64,000 bases of DNA, taken from NCBI RefSeq assembly GCF_008123425.1, contig NZ_VSSS01000062.1, positions 16,728 through 80,727 on the forward strand. Reading direction: 5' to 3'. The translations under genes and the position numbers were made by a program. This document shows, one piece after another, positions 25,838 through 33,455 of this stretch; position 1 is the first letter of the stretch, and the number at the start of each line of letters is the position of its first letter. Source of the stretch: Bradyrhizobium rifense. GTDB taxonomy: Bacteria; Pseudomonadota; Alphaproteobacteria; Rhizobiales; Xanthobacteraceae. The notes under the pieces are model-generated. The model was not told the DNA's origin and ran no database searches. It saw nothing but the letters and a program-made list of their open reading frames with translations.

Positions 25838-25863
25838 AATCAATCCTCCAGATCATCTGAATG

Positions 25864-25888
25864 AACGTCACGCTCCTGGTGGTGTTCC
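25864..25888 (-). promoter_or_regulatory. EcfG-type promoter (GGAAC-N16-CGTT) for the DUF3551 gene
   Basis: On the minus strand GGAAC (25888-25884) and CGTT (25867-25864), spacing 16 nt, 27 nt before the ATG. Confidence 0.7.
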
Positions 25889-25941
25889 TAAGTCCGCACA
25901 GGGCGCGGCCGGCACTCCCGGAGATTCGCCGTCAGAGTGCA

Positions 25942-25967
25942 GGAACACCTTGCGGGCGGTGCAAGTT
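25942..25967 (+). promoter_or_regulatory. EcfG-like promoter (GGAAC-N17-AGTT) for the SDR gene
   Basis: GGAAC at 25942-25946 and AGTT at 25964-25967, one mismatch in the -10 box. It faces away from the promoter of the DUF3551 gene, making a divergent pair. Confidence 0.45.
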
Positions 25968-25992
25968 GGGCACCGAATAGTCGGAGCCTGAC

Positions 25993-26850
25993 ATGACCAA
26001 TTATCCCACGCCACCATACCCGTCGCAAAAGCAACCGATGCCTGGTTCAACCAAAGCGATGAACCCTCGGCCTGACCATGGCGAGGAGACCTACCGGGGC
26101 GCCGGCCGTCTCGCCGGCAAGAAGGCAATCATCACGGGCGGGGACAGTGGCATCGGGCGGGCGGTTGCGATCGCCTACGCGCGCGAGGGAGCGGATGTCG
26201 TCATCGCCTACCTGGATGAGCATGAGGATGCCGCTGAGGTAGGGGATCTGATCGAACGGGAAGGCCGCAAGGTCGTTCTGATCCCGGGCGACATTCGCAG
26301 CGCCGAACATTGCCGCAGCATCGTTCGCCGGACTGTAGAGCAACTTGGCGGGCTCGATATCCTGGTCAACAATGCAGCGCACCAGGCGACGTTCAAAGAC
26401 ATCGGCGACATCAGCGACGAAGAATGGCAGCGAACATTCGAGACAAACATCCACGCGATGTTCTATTTGACCAAGGCTGCTGTGGCTTGCATGAAACCGG
26501 GAAGTGCAATCATCAACACGGCTTCGGTCAATTCCGACATGCCGAACCCAACCCTGCTTGCCTACGCGACGACAAAGGGCGCGATCCAGAACTTCACTGG
26601 TGGACTTGCCCAAATGTTGGCGGAGAAGGGCATTCGTGCCAATGCGGTTGCTCCGGGTCCGATCTGGACTCCTCTTATTCCATCCACGATGCCGGAGGAG
26701 GCAGTCGAGAAGTTCGGTCAACAAGTACCCATGAAACGCGCCGGGCAGCCGGCGGAGCTCGCAACGGCCTACGTCATGCTGGCCGATCCTCTTTCGAGCT
26801 ACACCTCCGGCACGACGATTGCCGTCACAGGCGGGAAGCCCTTTATCTAA
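25993..26850 (+). CDS. SDR family oxidoreductase (YdaD/GsiB-region type stress dehydrogenase)
   Basis: The 285-residue SDR has the long N-terminal extension of the stress-related glucose/general dehydrogenases (PYPSQKQPMPGSTKAMNPRPDHGEET in parts), the Rossmann motif TGGDSGIGRAVA, NNAA, the catalytic Ser in NTASVNS and YATTKGA for YxxxK. It belongs to the group of general stress protein 39 of Bacillus. Substrate is unknown. An EcfG-like promoter precedes it. Confidence 0.9.
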   Translation: MTNYPTPPYPSQKQPMPGSTKAMNPRPDHGEETYRGAGRLAGKKAIITGGDSGIGRAVAIAYAREGADVVIAYLDEHEDAAEVGDLIEREGRKVVLIPGDIRSAEHCRSIVRRTVEQLGGLDILVNNAAHQATFKDIGDISDEEWQRTFETNIHAMFYLTKAAVACMKPGSAIINTASVNSDMPNPTLLAYATTKGAIQNFTGGLAQMLAEKGIRANAVAPGPIWTPLIPSTMPEEAVEKFGQQVPMKRAGQPAELATAYVMLADPLSSYTSGTTIAVTGGKPFI

Positions 26851-26911
26851 GCTTACACGTCCTATCGCCGAGCTTCGTCAACGCGGCCGCGTCCTTACTT
26901 GCTCGAGCGGG

Positions 26912-27322
26912 CTATTTCAGCGTGTATAGGTAGGCGGTAATATCTCGTGCATCATTCTGCGGAATGCCCATGCTCGGCATGGCGTTGCCTGGCAGGACCT
27001 TCTGCGGATCCCGAATCCAGAACGCCATATTCTCGGGGGAATTGCGCACGAATCCCGCAATATAGGTGCGCGTGCCGATACGATGCAGCGGTGGGCCGAC
27101 GTTCCCATCAGCGCCCGCTATACCGGGAATGTCATGACAACCGCCGCAACCGTATTGGCCGATCAGCTCGGCACCGTGGCGAGCGTCTCCAGCGAAGTTG
27201 ACGGGGCCGGCAGCTTCGCCCGGACCGCAGGCGGTGAGCACGGAGCCGAGCAGCAGGATCATCAGAAGACGCGTATCCGGGGCCGCAAAGAAGCAGGTCA
27301 TCGGGCGCTCCGTCTCACTCAT
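26912..27322 (-). CDS. Lipoprotein c-type cytochrome
   Basis: A 136-residue protein: MSETERP start whose ATG overlaps the stop of the upstream cytochrome gene (ATGA), a lipobox LTAC-GPG, one heme site CGGCH and the distal Met in GNAMPSMGIP. Class I cytochrome c fold. As the last gene of the PQQ dehydrogenase operon it probably carries electrons from the dehydrogenase toward the oxidase encoded upstream. Confidence 0.85.
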   Translation of the reverse strand: MSETERPMTCFFAAPDTRLLMILLLGSVLTACGPGEAAGPVNFAGDARHGAELIGQYGCGGCHDIPGIAGADGNVGPPLHRIGTRTYIAGFVRNSPENMAFWIRDPQKVLPGNAMPSMGIPQNDARDITAYLYTLK

Positions 27323-27951
27323 GGTTTCTGGCCGAAGCTGAACCCTTTCGTGCTCGACCAGGGATCGCTGGTCGAAACCTGCTCCGACGGCACCTGCTCG
27401 ACATTTGGCGACAGTGGGCCCGCGGAGAATGTTCGGCCCCATTGATGGCTTGGCTCGTTGCTGATCTTGCCGATATAGGTCACGAGGTCCCAAATCACGG
27501 AGTCTGGCAGCACGCCGCCCCACGCCGGCATGCCGTTCGGCCGGCCCTGGTAAATGGAGAGATAGATGTTCTCAGGCTGTGAGCCGTAGATGAATAGACT
27601 ATTGCTGAGTGCAGGCCCCATGCCGCCGCCGCCATTCGGCGCGTGACATCCGACGCAGTTGAGATTGACGTAATACGTCATGCCCCGTTCGAGTGCCTGC
27701 GGGTCTCCCTGTACGGGATTCTTGATGGTCGGGCTGCTGGGCTGTGCGCCCGGGAAGAGGTGGGTGACCGGCACTTGCATGAAAACGCCGGGTCTGCCGC
27801 TGCCGACACTCTCGCCAAAATCGGGCCTGGGCGCGAGCGTCCGCCTCTCGGCTTCCTGCGATTGTGGCAGGCTCTGCTGGCCGATTAATGGTCCGCCGCT
27901 GGCGCTGACCATGAGCAGAGCAATAGCAATCCTGAAGGGAGGCAGGGGCAT
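27319..27951 (-). CDS. Periplasmic c-type cytochrome
   Basis: A 210-residue protein with signal peptide (MPLPPFRIAIALLMVSASGG) and one heme motif CVGCH in LNCVGCHAPNGGGGMGP; GMPAWGG gives the Met ligand. The ATG follows the stop of the binding-protein gene with no gap. The extension before the heme domain (residues 30-85) is of the type seen in cytochromes that serve PQQ alcohol dehydrogenases. Confidence 0.88.
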   Translation of the reverse strand: MPLPPFRIAIALLMVSASGGPLIGQQSLPQSQEAERRTLAPRPDFGESVGSGRPGVFMQVPVTHLFPGAQPSSPTIKNPVQGDPQALERGMTYYVNLNCVGCHAPNGGGGMGPALSNSLFIYGSQPENIYLSIYQGRPNGMPAWGGVLPDSVIWDLVTYIGKISNEPSHQWGRTFSAGPLSPNVEQVPSEQVSTSDPWSSTKGFSFGQKP

Positions 27952-28788
27952 CTAGTGTCCTCCGGAGGCGGTTTCCGGTGTCTCCACCAAGGGGACGCCG
28001 TAGTCGCGCAGCAGGGTTGCGATTTCGGCCCGATGCCCGACGATGAAGGCGTTGAGCTGATCGCGCAGAGCGTGATCGCCCTTGCGCACGCCCATCGAGA
28101 TGGAAAACTGGAATTGCTGGGGCGCGAACCGGTCGCCGTCCTGGATCGGAGTGACGGTCAAAGGAACTGGCGAGAGCTTGGCGAAGTAGCCGGCGAGGGG
28201 GCCCCACGCGGCGGCAACGTCGATCTCGCGATTTTCGACCGCCTCGAGCAAGCGCGCCGGCGGATCTGCCTGGCGATAGTCGCCGTAGATCGAGTAGCCA
28301 CGCACATTGTCGACAATACCTTGGTCGCCGAGTGCCTGGGCCGGTGGCGCATTGTTGCCGTCGTCGCCGATCAGGTGCACGCCGATCGTTAACTTGCGCA
28401 ATTTTGGATCGAGCAGGGAAGCGACATCAAGATGCTGGTCCTGGCGCGACAGGAAGACGTAGGTCGACCGATAATAGGGGATCGTCGCCTCGACCAGATC
28501 GTAGGTCGAGGGCACGCCCATCACCACGTCGCATTTTCCGGCTTTCAAGGTGTTTCGGATAAAGCCTCGGCGCTGCGCCCACCAGGTGTAGGAGGCCTGC
28601 TTGCCCAGATGGTCCGCGATCATGGCCGCAAGCCGGTTCTCAAATCCGAGCTCGGCGCTGTTGGAAAAGGGCATGTTGTTTGGGTCGGCGCACACCCGAA
28701 GCTCGGTAGCAGACGCAGCCATGATATGGCTGGTCAAGACGACCGTGGTCGCGAGGGCTGCCGTCGCCGCCTTACTGCGCGGGCGCAT
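27952..28788 (-). CDS. Quinoprotein dehydrogenase-associated periplasmic substrate-binding protein (XoxJ-like)
   Basis: The 278-residue protein begins MRPRSKAATAALATTVVLTS (signal peptide), then ELRVCADPNNMPFSN, the amino-acid-type binding-protein start known from the MxaJ/XoxJ family. No transporter genes are nearby; in methanol dehydrogenase operons this protein interacts with the dehydrogenase and may help its activation. Its start overlaps the dehydrogenase stop by 17 nt. Confidence 0.88.
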   Translation of the reverse strand: MRPRSKAATAALATTVVLTSHIMAASATELRVCADPNNMPFSNSAELGFENRLAAMIADHLGKQASYTWWAQRRGFIRNTLKAGKCDVVMGVPSTYDLVEATIPYYRSTYVFLSRQDQHLDVASLLDPKLRKLTIGVHLIGDDGNNAPPAQALGDQGIVDNVRGYSIYGDYRQADPPARLLEAVENREIDVAAAWGPLAGYFAKLSPVPLTVTPIQDGDRFAPQQFQFSISMGVRKGDHALRDQLNAFIVGHRAEIATLLRDYGVPLVETPETASGGH

Positions 28789-30616
28789 GATCGTTGTCCT
28801 GCGCTGCATTTCCCAACTTGAAGACGAGCAACTCGCTGCCACCTGCGGTGTAGAACGGCAAGTCCTGGGTAGCGCCCGTGAAGCCAAGCGCGGCGTTGCG
28901 GACGCGAGGATCGACCTCGGCATTCGCCACCACCCCTGGCCAACCACCGACGCCTGAAAGAATGGCGATGTATTGCTGGCCGTCCGAGCCGCGATACGAA
29001 ACCGGCTGACCGATAAATCCGGAGCCTGCCCTGAACTGCCAGAGCACATGTCCATCCTTGGCATCGACGGCTTTGAACAAACGATCCATCGTGCCGTAGA
29101 AGGCGACATCCCCGGCCGTAACCAATGCACCGCTCCAGATCGGAAGCTTCTCGTGAATTTCCCACACCTTTTTTCGAGCGACCGGGTCCCACGCCATGAA
29201 CTCGCCACGGTAGCCGCCCGGACCCGCGAACATGTCGACTTCAGCACCGACATACGGGGTGCCGGCGATATAGCCGACCTGAGACGCCTTGAAATTCATG
29301 CACAGATGTTGATGCGGGACATAGAGCAGCCTTGTCCGGGGAGACCAGGCGCTCGGCTGCCAATCCTTGGCGCCAGGCGCGCTAGGACAGATATTTTCGA
29401 TGGTCTTGCCGAGCAGAGGCGTCTTCTCGTCATTGGGAATGATCTTCCCTGTCTTGAGATCGACGCCTTTGTAAGCGTTGATGAAGTCGTAAGCGTCCGC
29501 CGAAATCACTTCGCCGGTCGTGCGATCCATCACATACATGTAACCGTTACGCCCGGGATGGATGAGGACCTTGCGCGGCTGTCCGTTGATGTCGAGATCG
29601 ACAAGAACGTTTTCGTTGATTTCGTCATGATCGAACAGGTCGTGCGGGTTCACCTGATAGGCCCATTTGGCTTGGCCGTTGTCAGGGCTTCTCGCGAAGA
29701 TCGTGGTGCTCCAGAGATTGTCGCCGCTGCGCTGGTTGGCGTTCCACGGACTGGGATTCGCGGTGCCGTAGTAGATCAGGTTTAACTCCGGGTCGTAAGA
29801 AATCCAGCCCCACATTGTGCCGCCGCCAACCTGCCAGCGATCGGCCGGCCAGCTCTTGATGCCGAGGTCTTTGCCCTTGAGGTTGTCGTAGAAAGGCTTG
29901 AAATCGTCGCCGATCAGGACATCCTTGTCCGGCCCTGTTGCGTAGGCGCGCCAGACGATGGCGCCGGTGTTTTCGTCCAGCGCGGTCACCCAGCCGCGAA
30001 CCCCCATCTCACCGCCGCTGTTGCCGACCAGGATCTTTCCGTTGACGATCACCGGCGCCATGGTGATCGTTTCGCCCTTGTTGATCTCTCCAAGCTTCGT
30101 GTGCCAGAGTTCCTTGCCGCTGCCGGCATCGATCGCAACCGTGTGGTTGTCGAGCGTGTTGAGAAAGACTTTCCCATTGTCGAAGGCAAGTCCACGATTG
30201 ACCACGTCGCAGCAGGCAACTCCGGCCGCGGAAGGCTCTGGCTTTGGCGCATAAGACCATTTCAGCTCGCCTGTCGTCGCGTCGAGCGCGAACACGCGGT
30301 TAGGGTATGGGCCCGCATATGGTCCGACCACATACATCGTGCCATCAATGACGATGGGGGCCGCTTCCTGTCCTCGATCGGCTCCAACCGAGAATGTCCA
30401 GGCGAGCTGCAGGCGGGAAGCATTGCCCGCATTGATCTGATCGAGTTGGCTGTAGCGGGTATTGGCATAATCCCGCGCAGCCATCGGCCATTGTGCGGGA
30501 TCCTTCATGCGGCTGATCAGATCGGTTTGGGCCGAGGCGGCGGGCAGCAACGTTCCATTGACCAGGACGACGCCCAACGCTCCGACCAACGATCGCCTCA
30601 TGCCCCGGCCTAGCAT
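28772..30616 (-). CDS. PQQ-dependent alcohol dehydrogenase, lanthanide type (XoxF/PedH-like)
   Basis: A 614-residue periplasmic quinoprotein. Signal peptide ends PAASAQ. The vicinal disulfide pair is CC at 135-136 (GVACCDVVNRG), and the propeller repeats include DATTGELKW and DRTTGEVI. The catalytic Asp is D329 in HDLFDHDEIN; the residue two positions later is also Asp (D331), which in XoxF and PedH marks lanthanide coordination, whereas calcium enzymes have a small residue there. It would oxidise a short alcohol or aldehyde. Start chosen at ATG 30616 (GGAGA upstream); ATG 30601 is possible. Confidence 0.88.
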   Translation of the reverse strand: MLGRGMRRSLVGALGVVLVNGTLLPAASAQTDLISRMKDPAQWPMAARDYANTRYSQLDQINAGNASRLQLAWTFSVGADRGQEAAPIVIDGTMYVVGPYAGPYPNRVFALDATTGELKWSYAPKPEPSAAGVACCDVVNRGLAFDNGKVFLNTLDNHTVAIDAGSGKELWHTKLGEINKGETITMAPVIVNGKILVGNSGGEMGVRGWVTALDENTGAIVWRAYATGPDKDVLIGDDFKPFYDNLKGKDLGIKSWPADRWQVGGGTMWGWISYDPELNLIYYGTANPSPWNANQRSGDNLWSTTIFARSPDNGQAKWAYQVNPHDLFDHDEINENVLVDLDINGQPRKVLIHPGRNGYMYVMDRTTGEVISADAYDFINAYKGVDLKTGKIIPNDEKTPLLGKTIENICPSAPGAKDWQPSAWSPRTRLLYVPHQHLCMNFKASQVGYIAGTPYVGAEVDMFAGPGGYRGEFMAWDPVARKKVWEIHEKLPIWSGALVTAGDVAFYGTMDRLFKAVDAKDGHVLWQFRAGSGFIGQPVSYRGSDGQQYIAILSGVGGWPGVVANAEVDPRVRNAALGFTGATQDLPFYTAGGSELLVFKLGNAAQDNDHAPAQ

Positions 30617-30725
30617 ATGCAAACGTCTCCACAGCAACGCATGGTCCGCGCCCCGCCGCGGGCCAACTGCAAACGTACAAAGGTTGCCTCAGCTGTTGGT
30701 TCCTAACGCCGCAGAACCGAAGTGC

Positions 30726-31517
30726 TTATCTCACGACGTTCCCTGAGACCCCCGCGCCGAGATCGATTGCGATTTGGTCTTCCCTACCGTTGCATTTGGG
30801 GTGCCCAAAACCCGATGGGCTTTTGCCGTCTGGGCCGATATCGTAAATGATGGCGTCCTTCATGTTGGGGCTGACGCCCGCCGGAATGTGATCAAGCCCG
30901 AGATAGTGGCGCGTGCGCCAAGCGACATTGTGATCCGCACATGAGCTGTCGCCGCTGACCCCGATCGCACCGGCGATACCGTGATCGTCATAGAGCGCGA
31001 GCCCGCCGCCGAACACGATCACACCGCCCACGGGCTTGCCGACCATCGGATCATGCGCGGTGCCGAAGTCATCGGGCCGACCGGCATAGATAACCTCCGG
31101 TGAAGGCGGATTGCTGAGTGCCGCGCCGAACAGAAATCCGCCGGGTTGGGCACCCGCATATAGGTTTGCGCTCGCCATGGCCTTGTTCTTGAGGCTGAAC
31201 GCGTTGGCTGTATTGGCCTTCTCTGCTGCAATGGCTCGGCTGCCGAGCCATTGATCGTCCACCTTATCGCCGCTGTAGGCGACGGCGCAGACGATTCCTT
31301 GGCGGTTGACGACGGCCGCCCACTCATTGTTGTCAAATCCCCCGTTGCTTGGACCACCCGACGCTTTGACGCTCTTCTTGAGGATGTCGGTCAACTGGTT
31401 ATGGTCGACCGGACAGGAGATTGGGGGGCTCGGCTGATCCTGCGCTTGCGTTGCGGTTGGACTGAGACCGGAGATCATCAAAATCGCAAATCCCACCAAT
31501 GCGCGTTGGTTGCTCAT
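30726..31517 (-). CDS. Heme-binding GlcG/HbpS-like periplasmic protein
   Basis: A 263-residue protein with signal peptide (GLSPTATQAQ), a short linker CPVDHNQLTDILKKSV and the GlcG/HbpS fold: AVVNRQGIVCAVAYSGDK, AIAAEKANTANAFS, VGGVIVFGGGLALYDDHG and GAIGVSGDSSCADHNVA. Such proteins commonly accompany PQQ alcohol dehydrogenases. GGAGG lies three bases before the ATG. A perfect EcfG-type promoter overlapping the end of ctaG precedes it, so this gene probably leads the five-gene dehydrogenase operon. Confidence 0.85.
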   Translation of the reverse strand: MSNQRALVGFAILMISGLSPTATQAQDQPSPPISCPVDHNQLTDILKKSVKASGGPSNGGFDNNEWAAVVNRQGIVCAVAYSGDKVDDQWLGSRAIAAEKANTANAFSLKNKAMASANLYAGAQPGGFLFGAALSNPPSPEVIYAGRPDDFGTAHDPMVGKPVGGVIVFGGGLALYDDHGIAGAIGVSGDSSCADHNVAWRTRHYLGLDHIPAGVSPNMKDAIIYDIGPDGKSPSGFGHPKCNGREDQIAIDLGAGVSGNVVR

Positions 31518-31561
31518 GCATCCTCCAATAACCGGTGCTGACCGTTGACCACTGCGCGACG

Positions 31562-31586
31562 AACGCCGAGCGAAAGCGGCGGTTCC
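31562..31586 (-). promoter_or_regulatory. EcfG-type promoter (GGAAC-N16-CGTT) for the heme-binding/PQQ dehydrogenase operon
   Basis: On the minus strand GGAAC (31586-31582) and CGTT (31565-31562) are 16 nt apart, 45 nt before the ATG. The -35 box overlaps the stop codon of ctaG. Confidence 0.7.
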
Positions 31587-32518
31587 TAGCCGATCCCGGG
31601 CATTCGGCAGGAAGCATGAGAGGAGGGCGTTTTGTTCATGCTGAGCCAGCGATGGGCGAAGACCAGCGCCACGCCGGTGTAGAGGGCTCCCATTGGCACC
31701 CACATCAGGATGCCTGCGAGCTGCTGGTCTTCCAGCTTTGAAAGACCGAAGTCCGCCGCGAGAACGCCCTGGCCGGGAATCCAGACCCGTGTCGACAAGG
31801 TCAGAAGAGCCCCGAGCACGCCGGAATGCAAGACCGTTACAAAGAGACATGCGATCCCGATCCCGTCGCGCAGCCGCGCGCTGCGTCCCGGACCGCGGCC
31901 GTGGAAAAGCACCCACCAGAATAGAAGTGCTGTCGCAAAAAAGCTGACATGCTGGAGCCGATGGACCGCGACATTCTCCAGGGCCCATGCGTAGAGAGGC
32001 GGAGCGTGCCAGATCCAGAGGGCAAGTCCGTGTAATGCCGTTGCACTGATAGGGTGGCTAAGGAAGCTCCACGCGAACGCCAAGGGCCCTGTGCTGAGGA
32101 CGCGACCGACCGGGGGGCGCAGCTTTGAGGGCAGACTCCACAGCATCGGACCGTTGATCCTGGCCCAAGCCATGAGCGGAGCAGCGACCAGCATCAGCAA
32201 TTCGTGCTCGACCATATGCGCGGTGAACAGGCGCTCGCCGATCCAGTGAAGAGGTGACGTAACCGCGAGCGCAACCACCAACCATCCGGTCCAGAACGCG
32301 GCAACCCGACTGTAGCTCACCCCACGCCCGCCGCCGGCGCTATGCCAGAGCCGCTGCGTTCCGATGTAAAAGGCGATGCCGACAGCATAAAGCGGAGTGA
32401 GGAGCCAAGGGTCGTAGCTCCACAGCGACGATGGGTCGATGACGTCGGATAGTCCGTGCGCGCCGGCGGACGATGGCAGGGACGCGACCAGCAGCAGAAC
32501 CGCAATCAGCGCAGGCAT
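31586..32518 (-). CDS. ctaG: Cytochrome c oxidase assembly protein CtaG (caa3 type)
   Basis: The 310-residue membrane protein has a signal-like first segment, then about seven membrane helices with the CtaG_caa3 landmarks: RVAAFWTGWLVVALAVTSPLHWIGERLFTAHMVEHELLM in pieces (TSPLH and HMVEHELL), ALWIWHAPPLY, and LEDQQLAGILMWVP. It delivers copper to the oxidase. It is the last gene of the oxidase operon and overlaps the preceding small membrane-protein gene. Confidence 0.9.
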   Translation of the reverse strand: MPALIAVLLLVASLPSSAGAHGLSDVIDPSSLWSYDPWLLTPLYAVGIAFYIGTQRLWHSAGGGRGVSYSRVAAFWTGWLVVALAVTSPLHWIGERLFTAHMVEHELLMLVAAPLMAWARINGPMLWSLPSKLRPPVGRVLSTGPLAFAWSFLSHPISATALHGLALWIWHAPPLYAWALENVAVHRLQHVSFFATALLFWWVLFHGRGPGRSARLRDGIGIACLFVTVLHSGVLGALLTLSTRVWIPGQGVLAADFGLSKLEDQQLAGILMWVPMGALYTGVALVFAHRWLSMNKTPSSHASCRMPGIG

Positions 32519-32859
32519 GAGTTGACCATGGAAGCGGCGATGAGCTGATTTGCGATCACGAGCGCGAACAGCATGCCGCTGCCGACGCCCAGCCAGGCCA
32601 TGAACGTCCTGGGGCCGCCGCCCCGGGCGTCGGCCCATTCTGATCCGGCACCGCGATAGACCGCCCGTGCTGAGAGCAGAGAGCCCGCCAGAGCGACGAG
32701 GATCAAAATAGTGCCTATGACCAAACTGCTGGAAGCCGTGTTGTGGCAGGCGAAATGTGTAATGACGTAAACGCCCTGCAAATTTGTAGCCCAGGCGGCG
32801 GGCCCAAGAGCAACGCCGGCCCAATAGAGCAGCTTCGAGTTTTGCTCAGGAGTACTCAT
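32506..32859 (-). CDS. Small membrane protein of the oxidase operon
   Basis: A 117-residue protein with three hydrophobic segments (YWAGVALGPAAWATNLQGVY, VIGTILILVALAGSLL, AWLGVGSGMLFALVIANQL). Its ATG overlaps the subunit III stop (ATGA). In its position other operons have a short fourth subunit or a second subunit III-like protein; the sequence does not let me decide. Confidence 0.75.
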   Translation of the reverse strand: MSTPEQNSKLLYWAGVALGPAAWATNLQGVYVITHFACHNTASSSLVIGTILILVALAGSLLSARAVYRGAGSEWADARGGGPRTFMAWLGVGSGMLFALVIANQLIAASMVNSCLR

Positions 32860-33455
32860 AGCCTGGGGACCCAATCGAGCAGGATGTACAGAGGCAGCCA
32901 TGCAAGCACGACGAAATTCCAGTAGAAGACATTGTCCGTGACGTCACTGAAGCGACGCGGCTTGGCATGCGAAGTGAACATCAGGACCGTCAGAACGATC
33001 GTGTCGCCGAGATCCGTCGCCAGATGCGTCGTATGCAGGCTGAGAATGAGCCAGACGACGGAGCCATAGGCCGAATTATCCCACCTGGTGTTGAGGTGAG
33101 CGAATTCGAATCCCCGCAAGACCAGCAGCACTATTCCGATCAGCGACATGATGATCAGGCAGACACGGACCTTCCGCAGATTGTGGCGACGCGCCACCCG
33201 ATTGGTGTACTGGTTCGGGATGATGCTGAGGAGATACAGCGTAGTCTCGACGCTGCCCGGCCAAAGGTCGGGCGGCGACGCTCCAATCGGCCAGGTCGGG
33301 TTCACCGCATACAGATAAAGGTATGCACCGACGGCGATGGCAAAGCCCATGCCTTCGAGCGCCATGAAACTCATGGCGCCCCACCAGGGTCCGCTCCGGG
33401 GGCCGAAACCGTAGGTCGGCAACTCTCCGACGTTCTGAACGATTTGCTGCTTCAC
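32856..33455 (-). CDS. Cytochrome c oxidase subunit III
   Basis: A 199-residue protein with five membrane helices; it starts at GTG 33455 (VKQQIVQNVGELPTYGFG), which overlaps the subunit I stop (GTGA) and has GAGGACGAGGA upstream. FMALEGMGFAIAVGAYLYL, LRGFEFAHLNTRWDNSAYGS and LHTTHLATDLGDT are the conserved subunit III regions. It is the short form lacking the first two helices. Confidence 0.88.
   Translation of the reverse strand: MKQQIVQNVGELPTYGFGPRSGPWWGAMSFMALEGMGFAIAVGAYLYLYAVNPTWPIGASPPDLWPGSVETTLYLLSIIPNQYTNRVARRHNLRKVRVCLIIMSLIGIVLLVLRGFEFAHLNTRWDNSAYGSVVWLILSLHTTHLATDLGDTIVLTVLMFTSHAKPRRFSDVTDNVFYWNFVVLAWLPLYILLDWVPRL

Noticed and set aside
30672..30703. EcfG-type site before the PQQ dehydrogenase (GGAAC and CGTT present)
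   Set aside because: The spacing is 23 nt, outside the 16-17 nt required; the operon promoter is better placed at 31562.
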